NCBI RefSeq assembly: GCF_904846225.1 | Contig: NZ_CAJGZJ010000013.1 | Coordinates: forward strand, 23,251-87,250 | Direction of reading: 5' to 3' | DNA from: Psychrobacter immobilis | GTDB lineage: Bacteria; Pseudomonadota; Gammaproteobacteria; Pseudomonadales; Moraxellaceae | Length of the DNA stretch: 64,000 bases | Position numbers and translations under genes: made by a program | The notes under the pieces: generated by a model | Told to the model about the DNA's origin: nothing | The model's database searches: none | Seen by the model: the letters and a program-made list of their open reading frames with translations, nothing else | In this document: positions 18,596 to 28,459 of the stretch, piece after piece | Numbering within the stretch: position 1 is the first letter of the stretch | How the letters are laid out: the number at the start of each line of letters is the position of its first letter

Positions 18596-18745
18596 TAGAC
18601 CTCTTACAAAAATCGCAAGATATTCTCAAAATTAACGAGACTAGCAAACAGCGGCATTCTTAAAATCATATCGCTTGCGTATATTTCTGCAGCATTCAGC
18701 CACGATTTCAATTAGACCGATTTTATGCTCGACTAGAATGCGGAA
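18596..18745 (-). pseudogene. C-terminal remnant of an IS5-family transposase
   Basis: The minus-strand translation FRILVEHKIGLIEI...CCRNIRKRYDFKNAA resembles the C-terminus of IS5-type transposases (VEH..IG..K and YRNRRKR..L). Stops follow. The outer edge is the inverted-repeat end TAGACCTCTTACAAAA. The inner edge abuts the stop of the next minus-strand frame, so the insertion may have cut that gene. Confidence 0.55.
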
Positions 18746-18746
18746 C

Positions 18747-19082
18747 TTAGCTAGATATACAATCTAAGTACTGAGCAGTGTTTGCATTGTAGTGAATAGA
18801 GCTTTTAATACCATCTTTTGGCAGCTCATCTACTAGCTCAAACATATTTTGATAAAAGTCTTTGTAATCGTCTATCGCGCAAACCACTTGGGATTGACTA
18901 ATATACTCTTCATATAGCCAAATTTGTAAATAGTAAAGGGTATGAGAAGTTTGAATATTCTCTAAAGTTTTTTGCCATGACTGGTAAATTTTTTGCAAGT
19001 TTTTAATGAGCAGGTACTCACAGTCGCCTGTTGGCTCAGGATAAATACTATTACCTAAAGGCAAGCGCGACCATGGTTGCAC
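18747..19082 (-). CDS. Hypothetical protein, probably truncated at both ends
   Basis: At least 111 residues from a GTG at 19082. The same frame is open upstream to a TGA near 19240 with no good start, giving another 50 or so plausible residues (NRRKRVIDQWGNNRESLDVE). The 5' end therefore looks lost. The stop at 18747 coincides with the edge of an IS5 remnant, so the 3' end may be cut as well. The composition is that of a soluble alpha-helical protein (YYLQIWLYEEYISQSQ). The family is not recognised. It follows the next gene by about 20 bp and was probably in an operon with it. Confidence 0.45.
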   Translation of the reverse strand: MQPWSRLPLGNSIYPEPTGDCEYLLIKNLQKIYQSWQKTLENIQTSHTLYYLQIWLYEEYISQSQVVCAIDDYKDFYQNMFELVDELPKDGIKSSIHYNANTAQYLDCISS

Positions 19083-19258
19083 TCGAAATTTAACATAGTC
19101 TCTTTTTTCTTGATTCAGCAGCTCAACATCAAGGCTCTCACGATTATTACCCCATTGATCAATAACGCGCTTACGGCGGTTCAGACCTCTTATTTTTCGA
19201 TATTTTATTTTCTGTTTTTTAATATTTAGCTCTATGTCTTTTCAAGCTTAATCAGGGT

Positions 19259-20017
19259 TCACGGTTCTTCACAGACCATCGCGATGCTCTTACCAAAGAG
19301 GGTTTTATTGAGTTGGTTATAATTGCTAAAGACCTTATGAGAGTCAGCATGATAGATTTGATCATTCACGCAGTTACTAAATCCATAGGTAAGCAAATTT
19401 ATTTTTGCATAGTTAGCAGAGTCGCTGGCTTTTTCTTCCTGATAACGCTCTGTAGCCGAACTACGATAAGACTTACCATTATCACTGCTAATACGGGCTT
19501 GCTCCTGAATTTGCTCTTCAACAAATTCTTGCCATCTATTCTGTACAGCGGTTTCGTTTTTAAAAAACGGGACAAGGTACTGCTTACACATCGGAGGACT
19601 CAACCTCATCGCTTGTCTGGGATCTAGATAAGCCAAAATAGATAATTTATCATGAAAATATTCGCCTTCTATAGACTTTAACAGTTCACGCTTATACGTT
19701 TGGGCTGCTGGCACGACTTCTAATTGTTGGACTTTGCGCTTGCGTGACTCATATTCTTTATCTAAATTGGTTATATCTGTCGTTGATACTTTATCTATAT
19801 CGCTGGCGTTCATAGGAGAAGAAAAGCTATTTAGCTGAACGGTATTCAAGTTATTTAACATGAAATGGGAGTTTTTGATTTGTTTGGCGCTGTATTTTTT
19901 ACTATCAAAATTACCCTTGATATCGCATAGCTCATCTTGCCATTTATAGACTTCAGCTTGGGCAGTGTTAGCGACTATCAATAAGGCCGTCATTACTACA
20001 GTTGAATAGCTTTTCAT
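19259..20017 (-). CDS. Secreted or periplasmic protein of unknown function
   Basis: The 252-residue product has a clear signal peptide (MKSYSTVVMTALLIVANTAQ, cleavage likely after AQA at about residue 21). The mature part starts EVYKWQDELCDIKG, reminiscent of the N-terminal motif of DUF4124-type proteins. A helical charged middle follows (SRKRKVQQLEVVPAAQTYKR). The mature chain has four Cys (DELCDIKG, MCKQYL, NCVNDQ and CEEP at the very end), consistent with periplasmic disulfides. I do not recognise the family. The gene sits in an insertion-rich region with a truncated partner downstream. Confidence 0.6.
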   Translation of the reverse strand: MKSYSTVVMTALLIVANTAQAEVYKWQDELCDIKGNFDSKKYSAKQIKNSHFMLNNLNTVQLNSFSSPMNASDIDKVSTTDITNLDKEYESRKRKVQQLEVVPAAQTYKRELLKSIEGEYFHDKLSILAYLDPRQAMRLSPPMCKQYLVPFFKNETAVQNRWQEFVEEQIQEQARISSDNGKSYRSSATERYQEEKASDSANYAKINLLTYGFSNCVNDQIYHADSHKVFSNYNQLNKTLFGKSIAMVCEEP

Positions 20018-20140
20018 CCTTATAGTCCTTTTTTAATGATTATTAATAATGTAAAGGGGCTTAACTTAGCATTATTTACTCAGTTGCTTGCTAGCCGTAG
20101 ACATCAATCTTACCTGTAACAGTAGTAGATATTAAATCGG

Positions 20141-20275
20141 TATAGTTAAGTCTTTATAAAATCAATACAACCCATATTATAAAATAGCTTAGGTAAGTTA
20201 CTCTTAATCAATCCTTGACGTAAAAACTTTGTTTGTGCCCACTTCTTTTCAATAAAGTCTAAACTAAAGCTGCGG
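20141..20275 (-). pseudogene. Diverged remnant of an IS630-type element end
   Basis: The sequence from TATAGTTAAGTC through ATACAACCCATATTAT to TGTGCCCACTTCTTTTCAA follows the left end and transposase C-terminus of the complete element at 20351 with many changes. It marks an older, independent insertion of the same family placed about 75 bp from the intact copy. Confidence 0.7.
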
Positions 20276-20353
20276 CAGAGGCTCTAAAACAATCAGACCT
20301 GACTCCAAACGTACTTTATTATAGTCGATTGAAAAAAGACTCACTAACTATAG

Positions 20354-20956
20354 TCAATCCAGAATAAAAGAGATACAACCCATATCATGAAAGAGTTTAG
20401 GTAAATTATTCTCCATCCACCCTTGTCGTAGAAACTTAGCCTGTGCCCACTTTTTCTCGATAGGGTTTAAATCAGGACTGTAGGGTGGTAGCCAAAGGAT
20501 ACGATGACCATGTCTATTCAGTAATCTCTGAATACGTTTATTTTTATGAAACTGAGTCACTCGAGCACAGCTCTTGCCTTGCGCTCGGGCAAAGCAGTGC
20601 TTTGCTTTATCCTTGCTCATATCCATGACAATCACGCATTTAGTCTTGAGACTTGGAATAAGCGTGAATTTGCACCAGTCATAAAATATATGGCTGTTGA
20701 TATTCTGTTCAAAGTAATCAAGCGCAAATAGCATCTTTTCATACAGAGCACCGATGACGTTAGTTCGCTTTTTGGCTTGCCAATTGTAGCGATCAATACA
20801 AGGGCTACCGATTGGTGCATAGCCATAAGGTCTGATAGTTTCAGCCTCAAAGCCGCTCTCATCCATATAAACAATGGGATAGCCTTCCTGCATTAAACTA
20901 TCAAGCTTACTCAGATACTTAGCTCTTTTTATCGGACAGGCTTTTGGATGTTCCAA
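20354..20956 (-). CDS. IS630 transposase catalytic part (orfB)
   Basis: The 200-residue frame encodes the DDE domain of an IS630-type transposase: IVYMDESGF (first Asp), VIVMDMSKDKAKH (second Asp) and WLPPYSPDLNPIEKKWAQAK (final Glu). There is no convincing independent start. It overlaps orfA and is probably expressed as a fusion by -1 frameshifting at an A8-G run (20961-20968 on the plus strand as T8). In the -1 frame the fusion reads SQKKKILEHPKACPIKRAKY, which is continuous with the family. Confidence 0.9.
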   Translation of the reverse strand: MEHPKACPIKRAKYLSKLDSLMQEGYPIVYMDESGFEAETIRPYGYAPIGSPCIDRYNWQAKKRTNVIGALYEKMLFALDYFEQNINSHIFYDWCKFTLIPSLKTKCVIVMDMSKDKAKHCFARAQGKSCARVTQFHKNKRIQRLLNRHGHRILWLPPYSPDLNPIEKKWAQAKFLRQGWMENNLPKLFHDMGCISFILD

Positions 20957-21260
20957 TATCTTTTTTTTGACTGATACCCAAACGCTTTAAGGCAATCTCA
21001 ATGCCCGATTTGCTACAACCCAAACGCTGTGCTCGCTCGTACATATAATCGTCTGGATACTGATTAACGTCTTTTAATAACGCTTCATTCGGTATTTTAC
21101 TGGGTGGCTTATCCCGAGATTGTTTGATAGTTGGGTTTTTCAACCAGCGTTGTAATGCAGTTTTACTGATATTATAGAAAGTACATGCTTCACGAATAGT
21201 CATGTCTTTATTTTTGACACTTTTGATCACTTGCGCTCGAAAGTCTGCTGAATAGGTCAT
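20919..21260 (-). CDS. IS630 transposase DNA-binding part (orfA)
   Basis: The 113-residue frame has two helix-turn-helix-like segments: MTYSADFRAQVIKSVKNKDM through ISKTALQRWLK, and YERAQRLGCSKSGIEIALKRLGIS. These are the N-terminal DNA-binding region of IS630-type transposases. It ends shortly after the slippery A8-G run in the non-shifted frame (KKDIGTSKSLSDKKS). The product may also act alone as a regulator. Confidence 0.88.
   Translation of the reverse strand: MTYSADFRAQVIKSVKNKDMTIREACTFYNISKTALQRWLKNPTIKQSRDKPPSKIPNEALLKDVNQYPDDYMYERAQRLGCSKSGIEIALKRLGISQKKDIGTSKSLSDKKS
20960..20968 (-). promoter_or_regulatory. Probable programmed -1 ribosomal frameshift site
   Basis: On the minus strand eight A are followed by G. 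This contains A-AAA-AAG, the same heptamer as the E. coli dnaX slippery site, exactly where orfA must shift to orfB. Confidence 0.65.
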
Positions 21261-21348
21261 GGATTCTTCTGCTACTTCGCTTATTTTAAAAGCATTGTAT
21301 CTTATTTATAAAAGACTGACTATATAGTAAGCCTTTTAGCCGCTCAAA

Positions 21349-21780
21349 TTATAACTTTAAATCTCTAACTTCTATTTTCATAAGCTTATCAAGTAAGCAG
21401 TGAGACGGTCCTTCAGTGATAAAATTGCCACTGTAGTTTCTTTGTGTAGGACGCGCAGAAATATCTCCAGTTTCTCCTATATTGTACACTTCGTTATTTA
21501 CCGTTATCTGAGCGTCACCTTTTGTATATTTCGTATATGTCGCTGGAAGTACAGGCGTATAAAGCTCATTATCTGTCTCAAATAATAAACAGTCATTTTG
21601 CGTAACAAACCTACCTATTAAAAAGTATTCAGCGGCTAGTCGAAATACTTTAGGGTCATTATAGTAAGTAAAGATTCCGCTGGGTATAGTGGACTTATCT
21701 ATATCAGGCTCAGTTTCACTATTATTGTCTTTCATGTTGCTCGTTGACGCACAGCCAGTAAGAAGAAAAACTATAACCAT
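21349..21780 (-). CDS. Small lipoprotein of unknown function
   Basis: The 143-residue protein has a short hydrophobic start and a lipobox, MVIVFLLTGC, with lipidation at Cys10, so it is probably envelope-attached. The mature part begins with an acidic linker and folds into an apparent beta-rich domain (YFLIGRFVTQNDCLLFETDN, AQITVNNEVYNIGETGDIS). Two further Cys (NDC, HCLLD) may form a disulfide. No family recognised. It lies beside the IS630 element and has no obvious partner. Confidence 0.6.
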   Translation of the reverse strand: MVIVFLLTGCASTSNMKDNNSETEPDIDKSTIPSGIFTYYNDPKVFRLAAEYFLIGRFVTQNDCLLFETDNELYTPVLPATYTKYTKGDAQITVNNEVYNIGETGDISARPTQRNYSGNFITEGPSHCLLDKLMKIEVRDLKL

Positions 21781-21822
21781 TGAGCTTAAACATATAGCGA
21801 GTCACCACATCTATCATAGTGA

Positions 21823-21915
21823 CTAAGACAATACTGTAGTGCTATGGTCAGAGAGCTTAGAGGTCGCAGGCAAGAGCGCCTGCAGCTGTCTAAAAGAGAG
21901 ATGATTATTCATCAT
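21823..21915 (-). CDS. Possible 30-codon peptide downstream of pcaJ
   Basis: A minus-strand frame starting MMNNHLSFRQLQALLPATSK has a good Shine-Dalgarno (AAAGGA) about 4-7 bp before its ATGs. It lies 65 bp after pcaJ, in the direction of the pca operon. It may be a real leader-sized peptide or the 5' end of a gene lost by deletion. No homologue recognised. Confidence 0.25.
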   Translation of the reverse strand: MMNNHLSFRQLQALLPATSKLSDHSTTVLS

Positions 21916-21979
21916 TGAGTCCTTTCTTGATGGGTAAATGCTTTTCTATTGGTAAACCATAATCATGTGTTTTATGGTA

Positions 21980-22624
21980 CTAGCCTATGAGCTTCGCGCC
22001 TGTTTTGGATTGCAACTCGTCAAAGGTCAGACCTACCACTATTTCACGAACTACCAGTCCTTTTTCAGTGACATCTATAACGGCTAAATCAGTATAAATT
22101 CGATTAACACATTTTTCGCCTGTGATAGGTAGCTTAAGTTTTTCAACGATTTTGGGCTCACCATTCTTGCTGACATGATCCATGATGACGTAAACTTGTT
22201 TGGCACCAACGGCCAAATCCATTGCGCCGCCAACAGCCGGAATATCATTTGGCCGACCCAAAAACCAATTAGCAATATCACCATTTTCGGCAACTTCAAA
22301 CGCGCCCAGCACACACAGGTCAATATGGCCGCCTCGTATCATGGCAAAAGAGTCGCCATGATGAAAATAACTGCCGCCTTTAAGCAAGGTGATATATTGC
22401 TTACCTGCGTTGATGAGATCACCATCTTCTTGACCCTCATCAGGGGCAGGACCCATGCCCAAAACACCGTTTTCACTATGCAAAAAGATGTCTTTGTCTT
22501 TTGGCAAAAAGTCAGCCACTCGGGTTGGTTGGCCAATACCTAAGTTGACATACATACCTTCCTTGATATCTTGGGCAACGCACTGAGCAATCTCATCAAC
22601 GGAACGCGGTTTATACTCACTCAT
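21980..22624 (-). CDS. pcaJ: 3-oxoadipate CoA-transferase subunit B
   Basis: With PcaI it transfers CoA from succinyl-CoA to 3-oxoadipate, the penultimate step of the beta-ketoadipate pathway. The chosen start is MSEYKPRSVDE at 22624, overlapping the pcaI stop as ATGA. The 214-residue product has the catalytic-Glu region LHSENGVLGMGPAPDEGQED and the typical NIGIGQPTRVADFL and GGAMDLAVGAKQVYV blocks. It is the last certain gene of the minus-strand pca operon. Confidence 0.94.
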   Translation of the reverse strand: MSEYKPRSVDEIAQCVAQDIKEGMYVNLGIGQPTRVADFLPKDKDIFLHSENGVLGMGPAPDEGQEDGDLINAGKQYITLLKGGSYFHHGDSFAMIRGGHIDLCVLGAFEVAENGDIANWFLGRPNDIPAVGGAMDLAVGAKQVYVIMDHVSKNGEPKIVEKLKLPITGEKCVNRIYTDLAVIDVTEKGLVVREIVVGLTFDELQSKTGAKLIG

Positions 22625-23295
22625 GATGCTTCTCCTTGAATACAAACGACTTCGTGTACAAAGATACCTGGGGTAACGATATGTTCAGGGTCAAGCGCAC
22701 CCAGTTCAACCACTTCGCTGACTTGGGCAATCGTATGGTTAGATGCAGCCGCCATAATGGGGCCAAAATTGCGTGCCGCTTTGCGATAAGTTAAGTTGCC
22801 CCAGCGGTCTCCTTTAAAAGCTTTGATAAGGGCAAAATCTGCTTTGATGGGGTACTCTAATACATAGTTTTTGCCATCAATAACCCTCGTCTCTTTGCCC
22901 TCAGCAAGTAGCGTGCCGAATGCGGTTGGCGTATATACTGCACCAAGGCCGCTGCCTCCGGCTTGCATACGAGCCGCCAACGTGCCTTGCGGTACCACTT
23001 CTAGCTCAATTTTACCTGCTCGGTATAGATCATCAAAAATATGTGAGTCGTGCTGGCGTGGAAAAGAGCAGATGATTTTTTTTACACAGCCTGATTTTAG
23101 TAATAAGGCCAATCCTGTCTCACCGTTACCTGCATTGTTACTCACGATTGTTAGATTTTTAGCATTACGGGCAATCAGCGCATCAATCAATTGTGCGGGC
23201 TGTCCAGCCAAACCAAAGCCACCGATCAAAATGGTTGCCCCATCATTGATATTACTCATGGCTTCGACAGCAGAGTTTGTCACTTTATTTAACAT
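22621..23295 (-). CDS. pcaI: 3-oxoadipate CoA-transferase subunit A
   Basis: The 224-residue partner of PcaJ. It contains the CoA-binding signature ILIGGFGLAGQPAQLIDAL near residues 21-39, followed by SNNAGNGETGLALLL, GTLAARMQAGGSGLGAVYTPTAFGT and KAARNFGPIMAAAS of subunit A. It follows pobA by 45 bp and overlaps pcaJ by 4 bp. The same CoA-transferase could also act on adipate-like diacids in some relatives, which is relevant to the beta-oxidation cluster at 49.5-58 kb. Confidence 0.94.
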   Translation of the reverse strand: MLNKVTNSAVEAMSNINDGATILIGGFGLAGQPAQLIDALIARNAKNLTIVSNNAGNGETGLALLLKSGCVKKIICSFPRQHDSHIFDDLYRAGKIELEVVPQGTLAARMQAGGSGLGAVYTPTAFGTLLAEGKETRVIDGKNYVLEYPIKADFALIKAFKGDRWGNLTYRKAARNFGPIMAAASNHTIAQVSEVVELGALDPEHIVTPGIFVHEVVCIQGEAS

Positions 23296-23340
23296 TGCAT
23301 TATCCTATGTAAAAGAGTTAAATCACTAAATCAGACAGGT

Positions 23341-24594
<1,254 letters not shown>

Positions 24595-24634
24595 CTAACG
24601 GTCTAAAAATGCCTCTGTATTGCAGAACGGTCCG

Positions 24635-25267
24635 CTAAAAATCAAAGAATACGGTTTCACCATCCCCTTGCAAATAAATATCAAAACGATAACGAGGTTT
24701 GCCATCGCTTTGCTCTTTTTTGGCGATTAAGGTTTGCCGGCGCTCGGTAGATGGCACGCTATTTAAAATGGGGCAGTTGGCATTGGCGTCTTGCTCATCA
24801 TCAAAATAGGCACGGGTTTGCAAATGCAAGTTGATGCCACGCGCAAAAATAGCGATATTGATGTGCGGTGCCATTGGTTTGCCATGCTGACCATCAAAGG
24901 CCACTTGCCCAGGTTTGACAGTATTAAAATGAAAATCACCATCTAGCGCACAAGCACTACGACCAAAACTGGTAAATGGTTTTTTATTGTCAAATTCACT
25001 GATATAGTGGCCGCTGCTGTCTGCTTGCCATATCTCGATGAGCGCATCGTGTACGGCCTCACCATTGCCATCGTAAACATGGCCAACCAGCTCAATGTGC
25101 TCACCGACTGCGTCTGCTTTGGCCAAGTCTTGCCATATTTCATCTGAGCGCGATTCAAAACCGGCGATTTCTAATGCCAAACCAATATGGACAAAAGGCC
25201 CTGCTGTTTGGGAAGCGGTCTCACGCAGCAAACCACTGTCATCTTGCAATTTGTATTGACTGTACAT
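24635..25267 (-). CDS. pcaG: Protocatechuate 3,4-dioxygenase alpha subunit
   Basis: With PcaH this forms the intradiol dioxygenase that opens protocatechuate to 3-carboxy-cis,cis-muconate. The 210 residues show the family core: TAGPFVHIGLALEI, LVGHVYDGNGEAVHDALIEIWQADSSG and FNTVKPGQVAFDGQHGKPMAPHINIAIFARG. The alpha subunit lacks the full set of iron ligands, as expected. It starts 3 bp after pcaH, so the two subunits are coupled. Confidence 0.95.
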   Translation of the reverse strand: MYSQYKLQDDSGLLRETASQTAGPFVHIGLALEIAGFESRSDEIWQDLAKADAVGEHIELVGHVYDGNGEAVHDALIEIWQADSSGHYISEFDNKKPFTSFGRSACALDGDFHFNTVKPGQVAFDGQHGKPMAPHINIAIFARGINLHLQTRAYFDDEQDANANCPILNSVPSTERRQTLIAKKEQSDGKPRYRFDIYLQGDGETVFFDF

Positions 25268-25270
25268 GGG

Positions 25271-25999
25271 TTACTCCTCAAAGTAGGTTTGTAATGCGCC
25301 GCGAACCACAATGTCAAAACGGTACGCTAGGCAATCCATTGGCTTACTCATGGTCATATCTAAACGGGCAATCATCGTCTCGACCGCGTCTGGATCTTTC
25401 AATACTTGTACGATTGGACAAAGTGGAATAAGTGGGTCACCTTCAAAGTACATTTGGGTAATCAAACGGGTTGAGATTGAAGGCCCCATGACTGACACGT
25501 GAATATGCGCTGGACGCCATGTATTAATACCATTTGGCCATGGATAAGGGCCTGGGCGTACAGTGCGAAAGCGATAACAGCCATCCGCATCTGTGATGCA
25601 TCTGCCGACTCCGCCAAAATTAGGGTCTAATGGTGCCAAATAGCCATCTTTTTTATGGCGGTATTTGCCGCTAGCATTTGCTTGCCACATCTCAACCAAG
25701 GTATTTGCAACTGGCTTGCCAAACTGATCAATCACACGGCCATGCATAATGATGCGCTCACCAATAGGCAAACCAGCTGATGCGCCTTCTGTCCTAAAAT
25801 TCATGAGTAAGTCGTTGTCATATTGACCAATCTCTAGGCCATTGAACACCGGACCACTGCGCTCAGAGACACTGGATTTTTGGATGCTGACCAATGCTTG
25901 GCGCGGCGAACGTGTCACCGATGTTTTATAACCAGGGGTATACTGCGCGGGTTGCCATGTCCGATCACGCGGTAAAAAAGAAGGATATTTATAGCTCAT
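25271..25999 (-). CDS. pcaH: Protocatechuate 3,4-dioxygenase beta subunit
   Basis: PcaH carries the catalytic non-haem Fe(III). The start MSYKYPSFL at 25999 is chosen because GGAGA precedes it at a good distance; an ATG 15 bp upstream is less likely. The C-terminal half has the iron-binding Tyr/Tyr/His/His set in [17 protein letters not shown] and [13 protein letters not shown], and [25 protein letters not shown] is the usual beta-sandwich motif. It belongs to the pcaF-pcaCD-pcaHG-pobA-pcaIJ operon. Confidence 0.95.
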   Translation of the reverse strand: MSYKYPSFLPRDRTWQPAQYTPGYKTSVTRSPRQALVSIQKSSVSERSGPVFNGLEIGQYDNDLLMNFRTEGASAGLPIGERIIMHGRVIDQFGKPVANTLVEMWQANASGKYRHKKDGYLAPLDPNFGGVGRCITDADGCYRFRTVRPGPYPWPNGINTWRPAHIHVSVMGPSISTRLITQMYFEGDPLIPLCPIVQVLKDPDAVETMIARLDMTMSKPMDCLAYRFDIVVRGALQTYFEE

Positions 26000-26075
26000 T
26001 GCATTGTTCTCCATTGCGATAAAGCAAATTTATCAATAACGTGTGCTTGTTGATTTAGCGCTGCTAAAGGCTGCA

Positions 26076-27248
26076 TTAAAGAAGCGCATCGCCCCAGCCA
26101 TTTTCTTTGGCCAAAGAAAATGCATGATTGGCCGCAGGCACACCGCCATAAATCGACACATGCATCAGCACTTGGCGCAGCTGGTTTTCGTTAATACCCA
26201 AACGCTTTGCCGTACGCAAATGCAACCCTAGCTCGCCATCACGGCCAAGCGCCGCCAATATTGCAGTAGTAATCATGCTGCGCTGTTGCACTGTCAAGCT
26301 GCTGTCACCCCATAGCTCACCCCATGCAGTACGAGTGATAAACTGCTGAAATGGGCTGTCTAAAGTGTTGGCGTTCTTAGATGCTTTGGCGACATGATCT
26401 TCACCAAGGATGCGCTTACGTTGTACCAGACCTTGCTCATAACCAATGCCTGTTTCACCAACAGTAGCGCGGGCGGTATTAGTTTGAAGATGTTCAACCA
26501 AACGATCAGGTGCTTCAACAGATGGTACGTGTCCCACACTTTCAAAGACACTTATGCTAGCATCAGCAAATTCTGCTTTTAAAGTTTCTAGTGCAGCAAT
26601 CGGTGTAGAAACATCATCTGCACCCGCGATTAACGCCACATGACTTGGATAATCAGCAAGCTTTCCACGGTTATCCACTTGAGCCAATACCTCGCACAGC
26701 TTAGCGTAGCTTTCATCATCATTACGCCCCAACTGCACTTGCCAGCCTTGTAACACCTCAGGGTTTTGTTCGACATAACTTGGTGAAAACCAACGCGGCG
26801 TAATCGCTTGTGCCATCTCAGTCAGTCCCAAGCGGCGAATATTGCCTGCACGCTCAGCCCATGCCTCTTTAGTACCAATAACTGCACCCGTATTGGTCAG
26901 CCATACTTGCTCTAAGCGCTGTGGCGCTACTTGGCATAAGTGTTGACCAATGACGCCGCCAATGGAGGTGCCAATAAAACTAAAGATTTCAATATCTAAG
27001 GCGTCTGCCAACGCCAGTACATCATTGGCAAGCAGCGCTATTGATACATTATCTGTCGCCACACCGCTACTGCCATGACCGGGTAAATCCCAGCGCACGC
27101 AGCGATAGTGACCGTGTAGCTGATCGCATACCTCATCCCATACTGCATGGCTCATGCCCAATGGATGCGCCATAAATAGGCCGGGTAAATAGGTTTCGCC
27201 ACTGTCTTGGTAAGCAATGAGATGCGCGTCTGTTGCTAAAAATGCCAT
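26076..27248 (-). CDS. pcaCD: Fused 3-oxoadipate enol-lactonase / 4-carboxymuconolactone decarboxylase
   Basis: A two-domain protein of about 390 residues from MAFLATDAHL at 27248, which overlaps the pcaF stop by one base. Residues 1-255 form an alpha/beta hydrolase (PcaD). It has the oxyanion/nucleophile motif FIGTSIGGVIGQ and the catalytic His in SVGHVPSVEAPDRL. Residues of about 270-390 are a carboxymuconolactone decarboxylase domain (PcaC; NTLDSPFQQFITRTAWGELW and SMITTAILAALGRDGELGLH). The fusion (also called PcaL) performs two consecutive steps. It is seen in some bacteria, while Acinetobacter keeps separate genes. Confidence 0.93.
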   Translation of the reverse strand: MAFLATDAHLIAYQDSGETYLPGLFMAHPLGMSHAVWDEVCDQLHGHYRCVRWDLPGHGSSGVATDNVSIALLANDVLALADALDIEIFSFIGTSIGGVIGQHLCQVAPQRLEQVWLTNTGAVIGTKEAWAERAGNIRRLGLTEMAQAITPRWFSPSYVEQNPEVLQGWQVQLGRNDDESYAKLCEVLAQVDNRGKLADYPSHVALIAGADDVSTPIAALETLKAEFADASISVFESVGHVPSVEAPDRLVEHLQTNTARATVGETGIGYEQGLVQRKRILGEDHVAKASKNANTLDSPFQQFITRTAWGELWGDSSLTVQQRSMITTAILAALGRDGELGLHLRTAKRLGINENQLRQVLMHVSIYGGVPAANHAFSLAKENGWGDALL

Positions 27249-28459
27249 TATTCTGCTCCTACTCGTGAAACCACCAAGGCAATCCCCTGCCCAACGCCAA
27301 TACACATAGTACAAAGCGCGCGGTCTTTTTTGGTGTGCTGTAATTCGTGGATGGCTGAAATCAAGATACGAGCGCCCGATGCACCGAGTGGATGACCCAA
27401 GGCAATGGCACCGCCTCTAGGATTTATACGTGGATCACGGTCATCAAGCCCCAGTGCGCGGGAACATGCCAGCACTTGCGCAGAAAACGCTTCGTTCAGC
27501 TCAATAATATCAATATCATCTAAGCTAAGATTGAGACGTTTGAGCAATTTTTGGGTGGCAGGCACTGGGCCAATGCCCATGATAGTTGGTAACACGCCAG
27601 CGGTTGCCATGCCCTCTATTTTTGCCACAGGCGTCAAACCATATTTTTGCACGGCTGCTGCACTTGCGATGAGCATGGCTGCAGCCCCATCATTGATACC
27701 AGAGGCGTTGCCAGCGGTCACACTGCCGCCCTTATATATGGGATGAAGTCTTTCCAAAGCTGCTATAGTGGAGTCTGGGCGTAAATGCTCATCTTTATCT
27801 ACAATCAACGGTTCTTGCTTACGGCGCTCAATCGTAATTGGGGTGATCTCAGCCGCCAGTAATCCCTCATTTTGCGCCGCGGCAGCTTTTTGCTGAGACC
27901 ATAGAGCAAAGGTATCTTGGTCTTCGCGAGAGATACTGTATTTGTCTGCTAGATTTTCTGCGGTTTGGGGCATTGCCTCAGTACCGTACATAGCATCCAG
28001 CTTTTTATTAATGAAGCGCCATCCCATGGTCGTATCTTGTAAGGTCTGGCTACGATCATAGGCTTTTTCAGGTTTACCCACTACAAATGGGGCACGGGTC
28101 ATCGACTCAACGCCACCCGCCAGTGCTAACTCCATCTCACCACTCACGATTGCCCGAAAAGCAGTTCCCACCGCATCAAGACCGGAGCCGCACAATCGAT
28201 TGATGGTATTTGCAGGTACTGTCTCTGGGAGTCCTGATAGCAATACACTCATACGCGCCACGTTGCGGTTGTCCTCTCCGCTTTGGTTGGCACAGCCCAT
28301 AAAACTGTCTTCAATGGCACTATGGTCAAAGTCAGGCGCATCTGCCAATACCGCTTGAATCACCTGCGCCAACAAATCGTCAGGTCGAATATCAGCCAGT
28401 GAACCGCCGTAGCGGCCGACTGCTGAGCGTTTGGGATGACAAATATACACTGCTGTCAT
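27248..28459 (-). CDS. pcaF: 3-oxoadipyl-CoA thiolase
   Basis: Cleaves 3-oxoadipyl-CoA to succinyl-CoA and acetyl-CoA, the last step of the pathway. The 403-residue thiolase has the nucleophilic Cys in NRLCGSGLDAVG, the active-site His in GGAIALGHPLGASGARI and the second Cys in CTMCIGVGQGIALV. It is the first gene of the minus-strand pca operon, and its promoter region holds the candidate operators at 28623-28655. A second thiolase of similar type is at 51.4-52.6 kb. Confidence 0.95.
   Translation of the reverse strand: MTAVYICHPKRSAVGRYGGSLADIRPDDLLAQVIQAVLADAPDFDHSAIEDSFMGCANQSGEDNRNVARMSVLLSGLPETVPANTINRLCGSGLDAVGTAFRAIVSGEMELALAGGVESMTRAPFVVGKPEKAYDRSQTLQDTTMGWRFINKKLDAMYGTEAMPQTAENLADKYSISREDQDTFALWSQQKAAAAQNEGLLAAEITPITIERRKQEPLIVDKDEHLRPDSTIAALERLHPIYKGGSVTAGNASGINDGAAAMLIASAAAVQKYGLTPVAKIEGMATAGVLPTIMGIGPVPATQKLLKRLNLSLDDIDIIELNEAFSAQVLACSRALGLDDRDPRINPRGGAIALGHPLGASGARILISAIHELQHTKKDRALCTMCIGVGQGIALVVSRVGAE

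Larger units (their letters stand above)
20351..21322 (-). mobile_element. Complete IS630-family insertion sequence
   Basis: This 972-bp element is flanked by TA dinucleotides (20349-20350 and 21323-21324), the target duplication of IS630/Tc1 elements. The imperfect inverted ends begin TAGTCAATCCAGAATAAAAG and, as reverse complement of the right end, TAGTCAGTCTTTTATAAATA, both reaching GATACAA. It carries orfA and orfB in different frames. A nearly identical second copy enters the right end of the window at 63882. Confidence 0.88.
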
